From IMG/VR virus record IMGVR_UViG_3300006736_000016, positions 1-42,053 of that record: DNA of 42,053 nucleotides; one strand, given 5' to 3'. The translations under genes were made by a program, and so were the position numbers. Below, one piece after another: positions 12,590-20,394 of the stretch; position 1 is the stretch's first letter, and each line of letters begins with the position of its first letter. A model generated the notes under the pieces. That model was not told the origin of the DNA, did not search any database, and saw nothing but the letters and a program-made list of their open reading frames with translations. This DNA is from a virus.

Positions 12590-13837
12590 ATGACAGATGA
12601 TGAAGATATGTGTAAAATAGGGTTTGAAATATCATCTCCTGATGATGAAAGACAATTAAGTGGAACTGATATTTATTGTAAAGAATTTAAAAATATAAAT
12701 CTATATGCGGGGAGAAGATACTATTATCAACAAAGAAGAGTAATAGTTATTTCTCCTAGAAGACAAAATAGAAAAGATGGTCAGGATATTTACATACAAC
12801 AGATTACCTTAGCTTTAAGGCGCAAAATTAATATTAGAGAGCTTATTAAAAATTCAAAAAGAAAATCTATATATATGAGAGTAGGCAAAGCAAAATATTT
12901 AGTTGCTTTTCGTAAGGATGGTATTAGATATGCATGTAATGGTATGGTAGCTAATTTTGATATTTTAATTAGTGCTCTTGCTAAAGTAGTATATAGATCG
13001 TGTTTTATTGATGATGAAGAAGCTTTAGATGATTACTTTGTAAAGTGTGTAGAATTACCAGAAAATATCCAATATGTTATAGAAAATAGGGCTCCATATT
13101 ATTTCTTTGAAGAGGGAATTAAACAAGAAGTAAGAATTAATGTTCGTCAAATAGGCAAAGATAAATTTGCATTAGAAATTAGTAATGGTATATGGGGTGA
13201 AATGAATTTAAGAGATCTAAATACTTTTGTAAACTCCTTCTTAAAAGGTCATAGAAAAGGTAAATGGCATAGAATATCCCCTAAAAGTTTATGGGAAACT
13301 TTATTAGATAAAGAGATTACACCAGCGCAAGAGAAGTTAATGTTAGAATTTTTAAAGCAAAATAGAACTCAAGATATTGTTGACCAAAGAGCAATGGAAT
13401 TATTTGAATCTTTAGATAAAAGATTTAAGAAAATAAAAAGAGTAAAATGGAAGAAAACTGACAAAACTAAAGGAAGTCAAATAGTAGATGGATTGGTGAT
13501 AAGAGGGTTTTATGCTGATTGGTTGCTATTAGATACTGCAATGAAACATGAATTTCAAGAAGTAACTACCTATGTTTTAGTTAAAGAAAGCAATATGGGA
13601 AGAGGTATGCCTAACCCTTATCCATGTGATAAAGAATTAGTTTGGTCTGGCCCTATTTGCATAGACAATATGCAAGGCGGCGCATCAAAAGGAGATCAAT
13701 TTGCTACTAGAGCATTAGCTTGTATGAATGATAAAACTTTAATACAAAGGGTATCTACAGTAAAAAATTATCTTGGTGATTTAGAAGATAATCAAATAAA
13801 AATAAGGTTGGATTGGGATGCCTTGTCTGTTATGTAA
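12590..13837 (+). CDS. Unknown 415-aa protein upstream of TFB
   Basis: ATG 12590 is chosen over GTG 12581 because AAAGGTG lies 6 nt before it. The N-half is beta-rich and basic (A-G-R-R-Y-Y-Y-Q-Q-R-R-V-I-V-I). The middle has a helical segment (I-T-P-A-Q-E-K-L-M-L-E-F-L-K-Q-N). The C-part contains N-P-Y-P-C-D-K-E-L-V-W-S-G-P-I-C-I-D. It overlaps the TFB gene by 20 nt and is in one chain with the E1-like and JAMM genes, so it may belong to that group. I could not match it to PRTRC components or other families with confidence. Confidence 0.7.
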   Translation: MTDDEDMCKIGFEISSPDDERQLSGTDIYCKEFKNINLYAGRRYYYQQRRVIVISPRRQNRKDGQDIYIQQITLALRRKINIRELIKNSKRKSIYMRVGKAKYLVAFRKDGIRYACNGMVANFDILISALAKVVYRSCFIDDEEALDDYFVKCVELPENIQYVIENRAPYYFFEEGIKQEVRINVRQIGKDKFALEISNGIWGEMNLRDLNTFVNSFLKGHRKGKWHRISPKSLWETLLDKEITPAQEKLMLEFLKQNRTQDIVDQRAMELFESLDKRFKKIKRVKWKKTDKTKGSQIVDGLVIRGFYADWLLLDTAMKHEFQEVTTYVLVKESNMGRGMPNPYPCDKELVWSGPICIDNMQGGASKGDQFATRALACMNDKTLIQRVSTVKNYLGDLEDNQIKIRLDWDALSVM

Positions 13838-14513
13838 TTGTAAAGACTTAACCTTTTCTAATGTATATAATTGTAGAGTGTGTGATAATTGTGGATATAT
13901 TATGATAGGGATAATATTTGATAACCCTATGATGTTTACCCCTAGCAAAACCAAAGATCATTATCTAAATGGTAACTTAGAAGCATATGAAAGAACAGAA
14001 GTGTCATTAAATATGTTAGGTTCACAATTTAGTATTGACCAAAAGTTATTAGATAAAACTTATATTAAATTTAAGTCTTGTTTAATGCATGGTTTATTTA
14101 AAGGGTATACAGATGATGAAAGAGCTGTAGCTGCGTTATATATAACAATGCAAGAAAATAATAATAAAGTAATAATTAGGAATTATTGTAAGTTTATGGA
14201 TGTAGATTATAATAGATGTTTACGTTTAGCAAAGAGTATATCTAAAGTAATAATAATCACAGATTATAAAGCTTATATAAGAAGCACTGATATACTAACG
14301 GAATTAATATTAGAAGATTTAGTATTTGGTGTAATTAAGAAATTAGAAGATAAACATATAACAGTAACTAAGAATATAATAGCAGCAGTAATATATAATG
14401 AATTGAAGTTAAATTCATATGAAATAACCCAAGCTAAAGTTTGTGAAGTATTTGGGTTAAGTATCAGTGCTTTAAACAATATGTTAAATAAAATAAAAGA
14501 GGAATTAGAATGA
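13818..14513 (+). CDS. tfb: TFB/TFIIB-like transcription factor, 231 aa
   Basis: N-terminal zinc ribbon with C-L-L-C-N-C (3-8) and C-R-V-C-D-N-C (19-25). Then come two cyclin-type repeats: E-R-A-V-A-A-L-Y-I-T ... R-N-Y-C-K-F-M-D-V-D-Y-N-R-C (about 95-140) and I-T-V-T-K-N-I-I-A-A-V-I-Y ... I-T-Q-A-K-V-C-E-V-F-G-L-S-I-S-A-L (about 178-222), the latter a TFB-type helix-turn-helix. It is shorter than cellular TFB (about 300 aa) because the ribbon-core linker is reduced. It probably directs host RNA polymerase to virus promoters. It shares a 4-nt overlap with the E1-like gene. Confidence 0.8.
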   Translation: MPCLLCNCKDLTFSNVYNCRVCDNCGYIMIGIIFDNPMMFTPSKTKDHYLNGNLEAYERTEVSLNMLGSQFSIDQKLLDKTYIKFKSCLMHGLFKGYTDDERAVAALYITMQENNNKVIIRNYCKFMDVDYNRCLRLAKSISKVIIITDYKAYIRSTDILTELILEDLVFGVIKKLEDKHITVTKNIIAAVIYNELKLNSYEITQAKVCEVFGLSISALNNMLNKIKEELE

Positions 14514-15067
14514 GAAAAGTATTAATAATAGGATGTGGTGGTATAGGAAGTTTCTTAATACCATTATTAAATAAAACAGGATTGTATGAAATAGATGTGT
14601 ATGACCCAGACATTGTGGAAAAGAAAAATATATCGTATCAGAACTTTGAGGTTCCAGATATTAATAAAAATAAAGCAGAAGTATTTGAAGATAAGTATTA
14701 TTCTGTAAAAGGTTATCCGTTCTTGGTATTGACTAATAAACAACTGCAGGGTTATGATTTAGTGGTGTGTTGTGCTGATAACATTAATATTAGGAAAACT
14801 TTATACCTCACCGATGATATAAATTGGTTAGACTTAAGGGCGCAGGGCAGGGCTGGAATAATTTTATCCTTTTTAGAAAAGCCCGAATTGTTTGTTGAGT
14901 TAAGTAACGGGCCAGAAGGATCTTTTTCTTGTCAAGGTGAAGCGTGGGAAGGAGAAAAAGAGGCTCTTCATTATATTCATGTTGCAATAGCAGGTTGTGG
15001 TGCAGAATGGATACAAAGATGGTTTAATAAAGAAAAGGTTTTAACCCATAAATTAATTAACATGTGA
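14510..15067 (+). CDS. Short E1-like (ThiF/MoeB fold) adenylyltransferase, 185 aa
   Basis: The Rossmann start is at once at the N-terminus: I-I-G-C-G-G-I-G-S (6-14), Asp32 in Y-D-P-D, N-I-S-Y-Q (40-44, matching the S-N-L-x-R-Q motif but with the Arg replaced), N-K-N-K-A-E (52-57, ATP lysine), C-A-D-N-I-N-I-R (88-95). Cys141 in F-S-C-Q is a possible thioester residue. Family members activate the C-terminal Gly of ThiS/MoaD/ubiquitin-like proteins. It is shorter than ThiF (about 245 aa), without the N-terminal Arg helix and the Cys4 zinc site. The JAMM gene follows 9 nt later. Confidence 0.8.
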   Translation: MRKVLIIGCGGIGSFLIPLLNKTGLYEIDVYDPDIVEKKNISYQNFEVPDINKNKAEVFEDKYYSVKGYPFLVLTNKQLQGYDLVVCCADNINIRKTLYLTDDINWLDLRAQGRAGIILSFLEKPELFVELSNGPEGSFSCQGEAWEGEKEALHYIHVAIAGCGAEWIQRWFNKEKVLTHKLINM

Positions 15068-15076
15068 GGAATATAA

Positions 15077-15571
15077 ATGACAGAAAATAAAGATTGGAAT
15101 AATTGTGTAAATGCTATAAATCAAACATTTGCAAGAGTAAGAAACGAGTTTAAAAATGAAAAATTCTTGAGTGCTATTTGGAATGCATCAACAGCAGTAC
15201 TTCCTGGATTAGAAGTATCAGTAATTGTCGATAAAGATGATAAACTATTTTGTAGTTATGGTTCTCCTGGATATGTAGATTATAGTATTCCTCCAAAAGG
15301 TATGAAAATACCTATTAAATGTTGGATACATACTCATCCTTTTGGAAAAGCTTATTGGAGCGGTACTGATTGGAATACAATTCATATTTGGAAAAGTATA
15401 ATGGAATATGCTATTGTTTTAGGTGGGGATAATGAAATGCATTGGTTTAAAGAAGGATCGCAAGAATATTGTAAAAGAATAGCAGAACCAGTACCAGTAT
15501 CATCATCAAATCATGTAAGGTGTGGATATAAAACAGATTTAATGGGTGGTGAAGATGATAGAAACGATTGA
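15077..15571 (+). CDS. JAMM/MPN metallopeptidase, 164 aa
   Basis: The exact JAMM signature H-x-H-x7-S-x2-D is present: His85, His87, Ser95, Asp98 in W-I-H-T-H-P-F-G ... W-S-G-T-D-W. Glu46 in G-L-E-V-S is the likely catalytic acid. Known members remove ubiquitin-like proteins after Gly-Gly or mature them. Here the 67-aa protein ending G-G-Y is an obvious candidate substrate. There is no NlpC/P60 partner domain, so it is unlike the lambda tail K protein, and it lies among regulatory rather than tail genes. Confidence 0.85.
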   Translation: MTENKDWNNCVNAINQTFARVRNEFKNEKFLSAIWNASTAVLPGLEVSVIVDKDDKLFCSYGSPGYVDYSIPPKGMKIPIKCWIHTHPFGKAYWSGTDWNTIHIWKSIMEYAIVLGGDNEMHWFKEGSQEYCKRIAEPVPVSSSNHVRCGYKTDLMGGEDDRND

Positions 15572-15923
15572 ATTCCCTGTACCATACCCAACATTAGTTA
15601 GTTGCCCCTTTTGTATAAAGGGGTGTTTAGCTTGTGATGATGGGGTAGTTAAAATTAATAAGAGAGAAGCATGGGCTCAAATTCAGAGACCCCATGTAAT
15701 TAAATTCTTAGCAGATAATATTGATACAGTTAGTAGAGAATTAACAACCTTGTTTAAGATCTCTCCTTCAATAGAAACTATAAAGAATGTAAATAGTAGT
15801 GGGAAATGGAGTATTGTTGAAATAAGAACTACTCAAGGTAGTACATGGATAGCAATACCAATAGAAAAAAGGAAACCTATATATTTTGAATCAAAAGAGG
15901 AGATGGACAGATGGTTAGTATAA
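15555..15923 (+). CDS. Cys-rich protein after the JAMM peptidase, 122 aa
   Basis: ATG 15555 is preferred (GGTGGTG upstream); overlap with the JAMM gene is 17 nt. Residues about 17-27 read C-P-F-C-I-K-G-C-L-A-C, a tight four-Cys zinc site. The rest contains a helix and a beta sheet (W-S-I-V-E-I-R-T-T, T-W-I-A-I-P-I). It lacks an E2-type active-site context, but by position it could be a partner of the E1/JAMM pair. Confidence 0.65.
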   Translation: MIETIEFPVPYPTLVSCPFCIKGCLACDDGVVKINKREAWAQIQRPHVIKFLADNIDTVSRELTTLFKISPSIETIKNVNSSGKWSIVEIRTTQGSTWIAIPIEKRKPIYFESKEEMDRWLV

Positions 15924-16168
15924 GAGAAATAAGAAGAATATTCGGTGCTGTTGCACCAGAAAGACAATTGACGCCAGAAGCAATAGAAGAAATACAAAAG
16001 AGAGCAGAAATGTTAGTGGCACAATTAGCAAAAGTATCTAATGATATTGCTGCTTTAGAAACAAAAAATTGTAGATTAAAAGGACAACATATAGAAAGAG
16101 CATATTTGTCAATTATGGATGATTCATTAAATGAATTATATAATTTTGGAGAGGATATAAATGAGTGA
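15911..16168 (+). CDS. Histone-fold-like protein, 85 aa
   Basis: ATG 15911 after AGAGGAG (8 nt). The layout follows archaeal histones: short helix S-I-R-E-I-R-R-I-F (3-11), loop with A-P-E-R-Q-L (15-20), long helix (21-51), loop N-C-R-L-K-G-Q-H-I (53-61) in place of R-K-T-I-K-A-E-D-I, then helix E-R-A-Y-L-S-I. The long helix appears a few residues longer than in HMfB. A C-terminal acidic extension follows. It may package or shield virus DNA, or modulate host chromatin. Confidence 0.5.
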   Translation: MVSIREIRRIFGAVAPERQLTPEAIEEIQKRAEMLVAQLAKVSNDIAALETKNCRLKGQHIERAYLSIMDDSLNELYNFGEDINE

Positions 16169-16397
16169 AGATAATAATGAAATAGATGTAGAAAAGATAA
16201 TGACTGAATGGGTAGATGGTATCAGAGAAAATAGGCTACCAATTGAATCCATTATAGTTTTAGAAAGATTGTTTAGATTTTTAATTAGTGATTATGGGCC
16301 AGTAATTATTGGTACAATTTGTCGTAATGAAATAGATTTATTCAAAGAACATACTGCTGTACCAGAAATACAAACAGAAGGAGAGGAAGAGGAATGA
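16161..16397 (+). CDS. Acidic helical protein, 78 aa
   Basis: Overlaps the histone-like gene by 8 nt. A helical core (L-P-I-E-S-I-I-V-L-E-R-L-F-R-F-L-I) sits between acidic ends (M-S-E-D-N-N-E ... E-G-E-E-E-E). Its position directly after a histone-like gene and its acidity would suit a chaperone-like partner, but this is only inference. Confidence 0.6.
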   Translation: MSEDNNEIDVEKIMTEWVDGIRENRLPIESIIVLERLFRFLISDYGPVIIGTICRNEIDLFKEHTAVPEIQTEGEEEE

Positions 16398-16624
16398 GTA
16401 AAGTTAAAACAAATAAGGTGTTATTAGAAGAAATAATACAACGATTAGATGTAATGGATCAAAGAATGGGTGTTCTTGAACAACTAATGTTAAAACTTCA
16501 ACCAAGACATTTCCCAGATATTAGTAGGCCAGGCCCATATTATTTTAATACAACTGATATATCAGAAGTTCCTAATTTTTTAAACTTTTTAAATAGTCTT
16601 TTTGAAGATGATGAAGGGTTGTGA
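16394..16624 (+). CDS. Coiled-coil protein, 76 aa
   Basis: ATGA overlap with the preceding gene. Residues about 8-36 have heptad spacing (V-L-L-E-E-I-I-Q-R-L-D-V-M-D-Q-R-M-G-V-L), followed by a Pro-rich turn and a hydrophobic F-L-N-F-L-N-S-L-F segment. The function is unknown. Confidence 0.6.
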   Translation: MSKVKTNKVLLEEIIQRLDVMDQRMGVLEQLMLKLQPRHFPDISRPGPYYFNTTDISEVPNFLNFLNSLFEDDEGL

Positions 16625-18146
16625 TTTTATTAAGTTTAGTGAATTTGCAGAAATAAATGAAGAACTATGTAGTTTGTCATCTAAAAATGATAAGGTAGAT
16701 AGAATAGTTAAACTGTTTAATGAAGTAAATGATTTAGAACATCATGTATTAATAAATTTGTTTACATTAAACTATCCTAATATAGGAGTAGGGGTATCGG
16801 GTTTAGTTAAAAGACTTGAAGAATATTATGCTTATTATGATAATGAATTAGAAGATTTATTAGAACATTATTCTAGTTTATCAGATTTAATAGAAGACAT
16901 AGATGATCGTGGTGAACCAGATGTTGATGAAGATGCTAGTTTAGAATTAGCAGCTGGATTCATATATCATGATAATTATAAAGATTGTTATACAGCATTC
17001 TTTGCAGCATATGGTAAAACTAATATCGTTGGTAAGAAATGGTTAATTAGATTTATATTAAAAGAGCCTCGTAATGGATTGAAGAGGGGTACTATTATCA
17101 AGGTGTTAGCTAAGTATCATAATAAAAAACAAACTCTTATCAAGAAAGCATCAATGAGTAACACATTAAGTGGGATTCATAATGTATTACAAAGGAATGA
17201 AGAATTAGATTTAACAGTTCCACCAGGAATTTTTAGAACCCCCATGTTAGCTAAAGGAGTAAAAGGATTACCAAGGATTAATGTAGCGTCTATTATAGAT
17301 GTAAAATATGATGGTATTAGGGCTCAAATACACAGATTTGATAATGAAGTCTATATATTTAATAGAAAGGGTGACAATATAACTCCTAAGTTTGATGATA
17401 TTAAAGAAGTTCTTATAAACGAAGGGCCTCAATGTGATTATGTTGCTGATGGAGAAATATATCCTGTAGATTCTGAGGGCAAACCTGATGAATTCAAAAA
17501 AATAATGAGTAGAATTCATGGTAAAACACAAGCAGTATTATTTAGAACAGAAGTATATATAAAATTATTCGATTTGCTTTACTATGATGAAACTGATATT
17601 GCTGAGACTCATTATAAGAATAGATTAGATATACTTCAAGAAAACTTTGGTGCTAGTATTGTGGCTACTTCTATAAAAACTAACTCAACAGAAGAAATGT
17701 TAGAGTATTATGATGCTGCAATAACAGATGGTTATGAAGGTGTGATAATTAAACCTCTACTTGGTAAATGGGAAGCAGGTAAAAGATCATCTAATTGGAC
17801 TAAGTATAAACCTGCTAGAGTAGAAGTAGATGCCATTATTACTGGCGCTTCTTATGGTAGTGGTAAAAGATCTAATGTATTAGCATCATATGAAATATCA
17901 CTACAAGGCCCAGGTAATTATATTTCTGTAGGTTCAGTAGGATCTGGTTTTTCTGAAGAAGATTTAGAATTTTTAACTAATTTATATAATAGAAAGGGGC
18001 CAAATAGTATAATAATTGAAGTAGTAGCTGATATTTTAACTAAAGATAAAACGGGTAACTATGGATTAAGATTCCCTAGATTTATTAAATATAGAGATGA
18101 TAAAGTAGTACCAACAAGTATAACAGAAGTGGTGGATTATGCCTAA
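16608..18146 (+). CDS. lig: ATP-dependent DNA ligase, about 512 aa
   Basis: Seals nicks by lysine adenylation. Motif I V-K-Y-D-G-I-R has the nucleophile at about Lys233. R-K-G-D, D-G-E-I-Y, E-G-V-I-I-K-P and W-T-K-Y-K-P are motifs Ia to V in order, followed by an OB-fold domain (Y-G-S-G-K-R-S-N-V). The N-terminal 215 residues are the helical DNA-binding domain of archaeal/eukaryotic replicative ligases. The start is unclear: ATG 16608 or 16611, overlapping the previous gene, without a good ribosome site. Confidence 0.92.
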   Translation: MMKGCDFIKFSEFAEINEELCSLSSKNDKVDRIVKLFNEVNDLEHHVLINLFTLNYPNIGVGVSGLVKRLEEYYAYYDNELEDLLEHYSSLSDLIEDIDDRGEPDVDEDASLELAAGFIYHDNYKDCYTAFFAAYGKTNIVGKKWLIRFILKEPRNGLKRGTIIKVLAKYHNKKQTLIKKASMSNTLSGIHNVLQRNEELDLTVPPGIFRTPMLAKGVKGLPRINVASIIDVKYDGIRAQIHRFDNEVYIFNRKGDNITPKFDDIKEVLINEGPQCDYVADGEIYPVDSEGKPDEFKKIMSRIHGKTQAVLFRTEVYIKLFDLLYYDETDIAETHYKNRLDILQENFGASIVATSIKTNSTEEMLEYYDAAITDGYEGVIIKPLLGKWEAGKRSSNWTKYKPARVEVDAIITGASYGSGKRSNVLASYEISLQGPGNYISVGSVGSGFSEEDLEFLTNLYNRKGPNSIIIEVVADILTKDKTGNYGLRFPRFIKYRDDKVVPTSITEVVDYA

Positions 18147-18237
18147 TACAGCCCTATATACCTGTATTGTTTGTAATTATGGTTTATCTTTAATAAGAGG
18201 CAAATGGAAATGCGTGAGGTGTAGTAAATGTCAATGA
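18139..18237 (+). CDS. Zinc-ribbon micro-protein, 32 aa
   Basis: GGTGG 5 nt before ATG 18139. C-I-V-C (9-12) and C-V-R-C-S-K-C (25-31) form a classic minimal ribbon with almost nothing else. It overlaps both neighbours by 8-10 nt. Confidence 0.6.
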   Translation: MPNTALYTCIVCNYGLSLIRGKWKCVRCSKCQ

Positions 18238-18374
18238 TGAAAGAAACAAATGCCTTGTTAAAAAAGTTAAATGTTTTAATTGAAAAGACAAACAAAATAA
18301 TTATTACAGTAAATGTGGTAAATATAATAACCTTGGTAGTGTTAGTGATAGTGGTGATGAAAAATGTTTACTAA
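18228..18374 (+). CDS. Small membrane-anchored protein, 48 aa
   Basis: GAGGTG 6 nt before ATG 18228. An amphipathic basic helix is followed by a hydrophobic C-terminal segment rich in Val, Ile and Leu (about 24-44). It overlaps the next gene by 11 nt. The function is unknown. Confidence 0.6.
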   Translation: MSMMKETNALLKKLNVLIEKTNKIIITVNVVNIITLVVLVIVVMKNVY

Positions 18375-18771
18375 AGAACAACTACAAGGAATATTGTTAT
18401 CATTAGCAAGACCTGAAGTAACATTCTATAGATCTAATGCAACTGATACAGGAAATACAATTAGATTAAGAGTAAACTTTCGCGCTCAAGAACCCTTTTT
18501 AAGAGCAACTGAAAGAACATTAGATCAATATCAAATTGAATCTGTGTATAGAGAAAGTGAAGGCGCTAATAGAAATAAACCTTTATTATATGTAGGTAAA
18601 AGAGATAGTTTAATTAAGTTAAGTAGATTATTACCAGAAGTTCTACCTTCATCAAATAACCAATGGAAGGGTTTTCTATTAGCTTTAGAAAAAGTGCGTG
18701 ATGGTTTACATCTTACTAACGAAGGTATGATATTAATAAAGGAGGCTGTAAATGAATCAAAGCAGCTTTAA
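18364..18771 (+). CDS. Possible degenerate LAGLIDADG-fold protein, 135 aa
   Basis: One alpha-beta-beta-alpha-beta-beta-alpha unit is suggested: helix (L-Q-G-I-L-L-S-L-A), strands (V-T-F-Y-R-S, I-R-L-R-V-N-F), helix with F-L-R-A-T-E-R-T-L, strands (I-E-S-V-Y, P-L-L-Y-V-G-K), helix (L-I-K-L-S-R-L-L-P). This is the layout of LAGLIDADG endonucleases. The position of the catalytic acid in the first helix is not acidic here, so it would be a binding protein, not a nuclease. The assignment is from pattern only. Confidence 0.4.
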   Translation: MFTKEQLQGILLSLARPEVTFYRSNATDTGNTIRLRVNFRAQEPFLRATERTLDQYQIESVYRESEGANRNKPLLYVGKRDSLIKLSRLLPEVLPSSNNQWKGFLLALEKVRDGLHLTNEGMILIKEAVNESKQL

Positions 18772-19066
18772 TATTGAACAACAAAACGAAGTACCAACTT
18801 ATGAAACAAAGATTAATATGAAAATGAATTTAAACAAAATGATAAAGTATTATTTAAGAGCACCTGATAGAAAACTGGTTTATGAAATTTTTAAATATAA
18901 TAAACCAAATGATTATACATTACTGAAATTAATATATGAAGCTAACCCTTCTAACAAAATAATGTATATAGCAACATCAGTATATAGAAAATATTCTATA
19001 AATTATTTTTATGAATTAGTAGCATATAGTTATGAACCCCCTAATAAAAAGGAGAGATTTAAATGA
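18752..19066 (+). CDS. Unknown basic, Tyr-rich protein, 104 aa
   Basis: AAGGAGG 7 nt before ATG 18752; 20-nt overlap with the gene before. The protein is basic and rich in Tyr, Asn and Lys, with helices in the middle (Y-E-I-F-K-Y-N-K-P-N-D-Y-T-L-L-K-L-I-Y). No motif is recognised. Confidence 0.6.
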   Translation: MNQSSFNIEQQNEVPTYETKINMKMNLNKMIKYYLRAPDRKLVYEIFKYNKPNDYTLLKLIYEANPSNKIMYIATSVYRKYSINYFYELVAYSYEPPNKKERFK

Positions 19067-19278
19067 GTCAATTAGATACATTAAAAGAACATTTTACAAG
19101 AAGAGAAAGTATAACAGGATTAGAAGCACAATTTCTATATAGAATAATGTCGCTTCCTAGAAGAATTAAAGATCTTGAAGATATAGAGTATGAATTTGAT
19201 AGAGAATGGAAAAGAGATTGCACCGGACATAAATATAAAGTTTATACTATCAGGAACGATCCCTTTTCTTCTGATTAG
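19063..19278 (+). CDS. HTH_39-type helix-turn-helix protein, 71 aa
   Basis: The outline L-K-E-H-F-T-R-R-E-S-I-T-G-L-E-A-Q-F-L-Y-R, split here as helix-turn-helix, then M-S-L-P-R-R-I-K-D-L-E and a wing G-H-K-Y-K-V-Y-T-I, matches small phage winged-helix proteins (Pfam HTH_39 type). It is probably a DNA-binding regulator. It starts by ATGA overlap with the preceding gene, and its 3' end is overlapped by a leftward open frame. Confidence 0.65.
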   Translation: MSQLDTLKEHFTRRESITGLEAQFLYRIMSLPRRIKDLEDIEYEFDREWKRDCTGHKYKVYTIRNDPFSSD

Positions 19279-19468
19279 ATTTTTTGAAACGGCGATAAAT
19301 TAAATATAGCCAAAAAAACCAAAAACAAGGTTCTAATATTGCTAAGATTAAAATATCAGTTTGAGAAAAACATAAATCCCAAATACCATGAGCACAAACG
19401 GAATCTTCATTATATGAAAAGAATTCTGGTAGTGATATAAATATCCCTAATAATAGATAACCCTTGTT
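19250..19468 (-). pseudogene. Leftward two-pass membrane-protein-like frame without a start
   Basis: On the minus strand about 72 codons run open from 19468 to TGA 19250. They read G-Y-L-L-L-G-I-F-I-S-L-P-E-F-F, then a polar loop with two Cys, then a second hydrophobic run (D-I-L-I-L-A-I-L-E-P-C-F-W-F-F-W) and a basic tail R-R-F-K-K. This looks like a real membrane protein, but no ATG, GTG or TTG occurs in frame. It may be a remnant, or it may use an unusual start near AACAAGGG. It also fills the only gap in the rightward block here (19279-19490). Confidence 0.35.
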
Positions 19469-19490
19469 AATATTTAAAGGTAGTGAAATA

Positions 19491-20378
19491 ATGAGTTGGA
19501 CAGAAATATATAGACCAAAAAGTTTAGATGACTTTTATATTCAAAAGCATTTTTTAGAAGATGCTTATAAATGGATTAATAAACCAAAAGATATGCCTAA
19601 TTTACTATTATATGGGCCAGCAGGAACAGGCAAAACAACAGCAGCGCATTGTTTGGTAAATGATATAGTAAAAGAAAATATATCTATGAACGTATTAGAG
19701 ATTAATGCGTCTCAAGATAGAAAGTTAGAAACAGTTAGAGAAACAATATTAAGATTTACAAAGACAAAACCATTGGGAAATATTCCATTCAAAATATGTA
19801 TATTAGATGAAATGGATGGTATGACAATTAATTCCCAATTGGCATTAAAAAGAATTATGGAAAAAGCAACAAATGTTAGATTTATTTTAACATGTAATAA
19901 TATCCATGGCATAGACCATGCAGTTAGAAGTAGATGTATGAATTACCATTTTGGTAAAATAGAACATAATAGTATAGTAAAAGTGTTGTCGAGTATACAG
20001 AGATTAATTGAAGATGAGCCTAATGAAGATTGGCAAGAATTGGTAGATTTTAACTCCGGTGATATTCGTGCCGCTATTATAGAAGCACAAGCTTCAAATT
20101 TTGATTGGAGTATAAAAGCAGATAATAGTAGTTTTGAGGTAATTATGGATTTATTATTTAAAGGGGATCCTTTAAAAGCTTTAGGAAAGCTTCATAGTAT
20201 GACTTATGAAGGACATACTGTGACTGAAATTTGTGGATTTATGCATCAATATATTTTGGAATCAGATTATGATTCAAATAGAAAATTTAAGTACCTAGCT
20301 ATTATAGGAGAAGCAGAATGGAGATCTGTTACAGCAAATCCCCAACTACTGTTATCTTGGTTAGTAGCAAAATTATAA
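19491..20378 (+). CDS. rfcS: Clamp-loader small subunit (RFC-S type), 295 aa
   Basis: ATG 19491 starts the usual W-T-E-I-Y-R-P-K sequence; the frame is open further upstream but lacks a better start. Walker A Y-G-P-A-G-T-G-K-T-T (41-50), Walker B I-L-D-E-M-D (about 104-109), sensor N-N-I-H-G-I, and the S-R-C motif (about 147) that gives the arginine finger. It loads the PCNA-like clamp (23253-24023) with ATP. No large subunit is seen, so it may act as a homo-oligomer or use the host one. Confidence 0.92.
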   Translation: MSWTEIYRPKSLDDFYIQKHFLEDAYKWINKPKDMPNLLLYGPAGTGKTTAAHCLVNDIVKENISMNVLEINASQDRKLETVRETILRFTKTKPLGNIPFKICILDEMDGMTINSQLALKRIMEKATNVRFILTCNNIHGIDHAVRSRCMNYHFGKIEHNSIVKVLSSIQRLIEDEPNEDWQELVDFNSGDIRAAIIEAQASNFDWSIKADNSSFEVIMDLLFKGDPLKALGKLHSMTYEGHTVTEICGFMHQYILESDYDSNRKFKYLAIIGEAEWRSVTANPQLLLSWLVAKL

Positions 20379-20394
20379 AAAAGAGGAATGAAAA

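Noticed and set aside
15077-15571. Tail-assembly K-type protein (JAB plus NlpC/P60)
   Set aside because: Only the JAMM domain is present, and the gene lies with regulatory genes on the strand opposite to the tail block.
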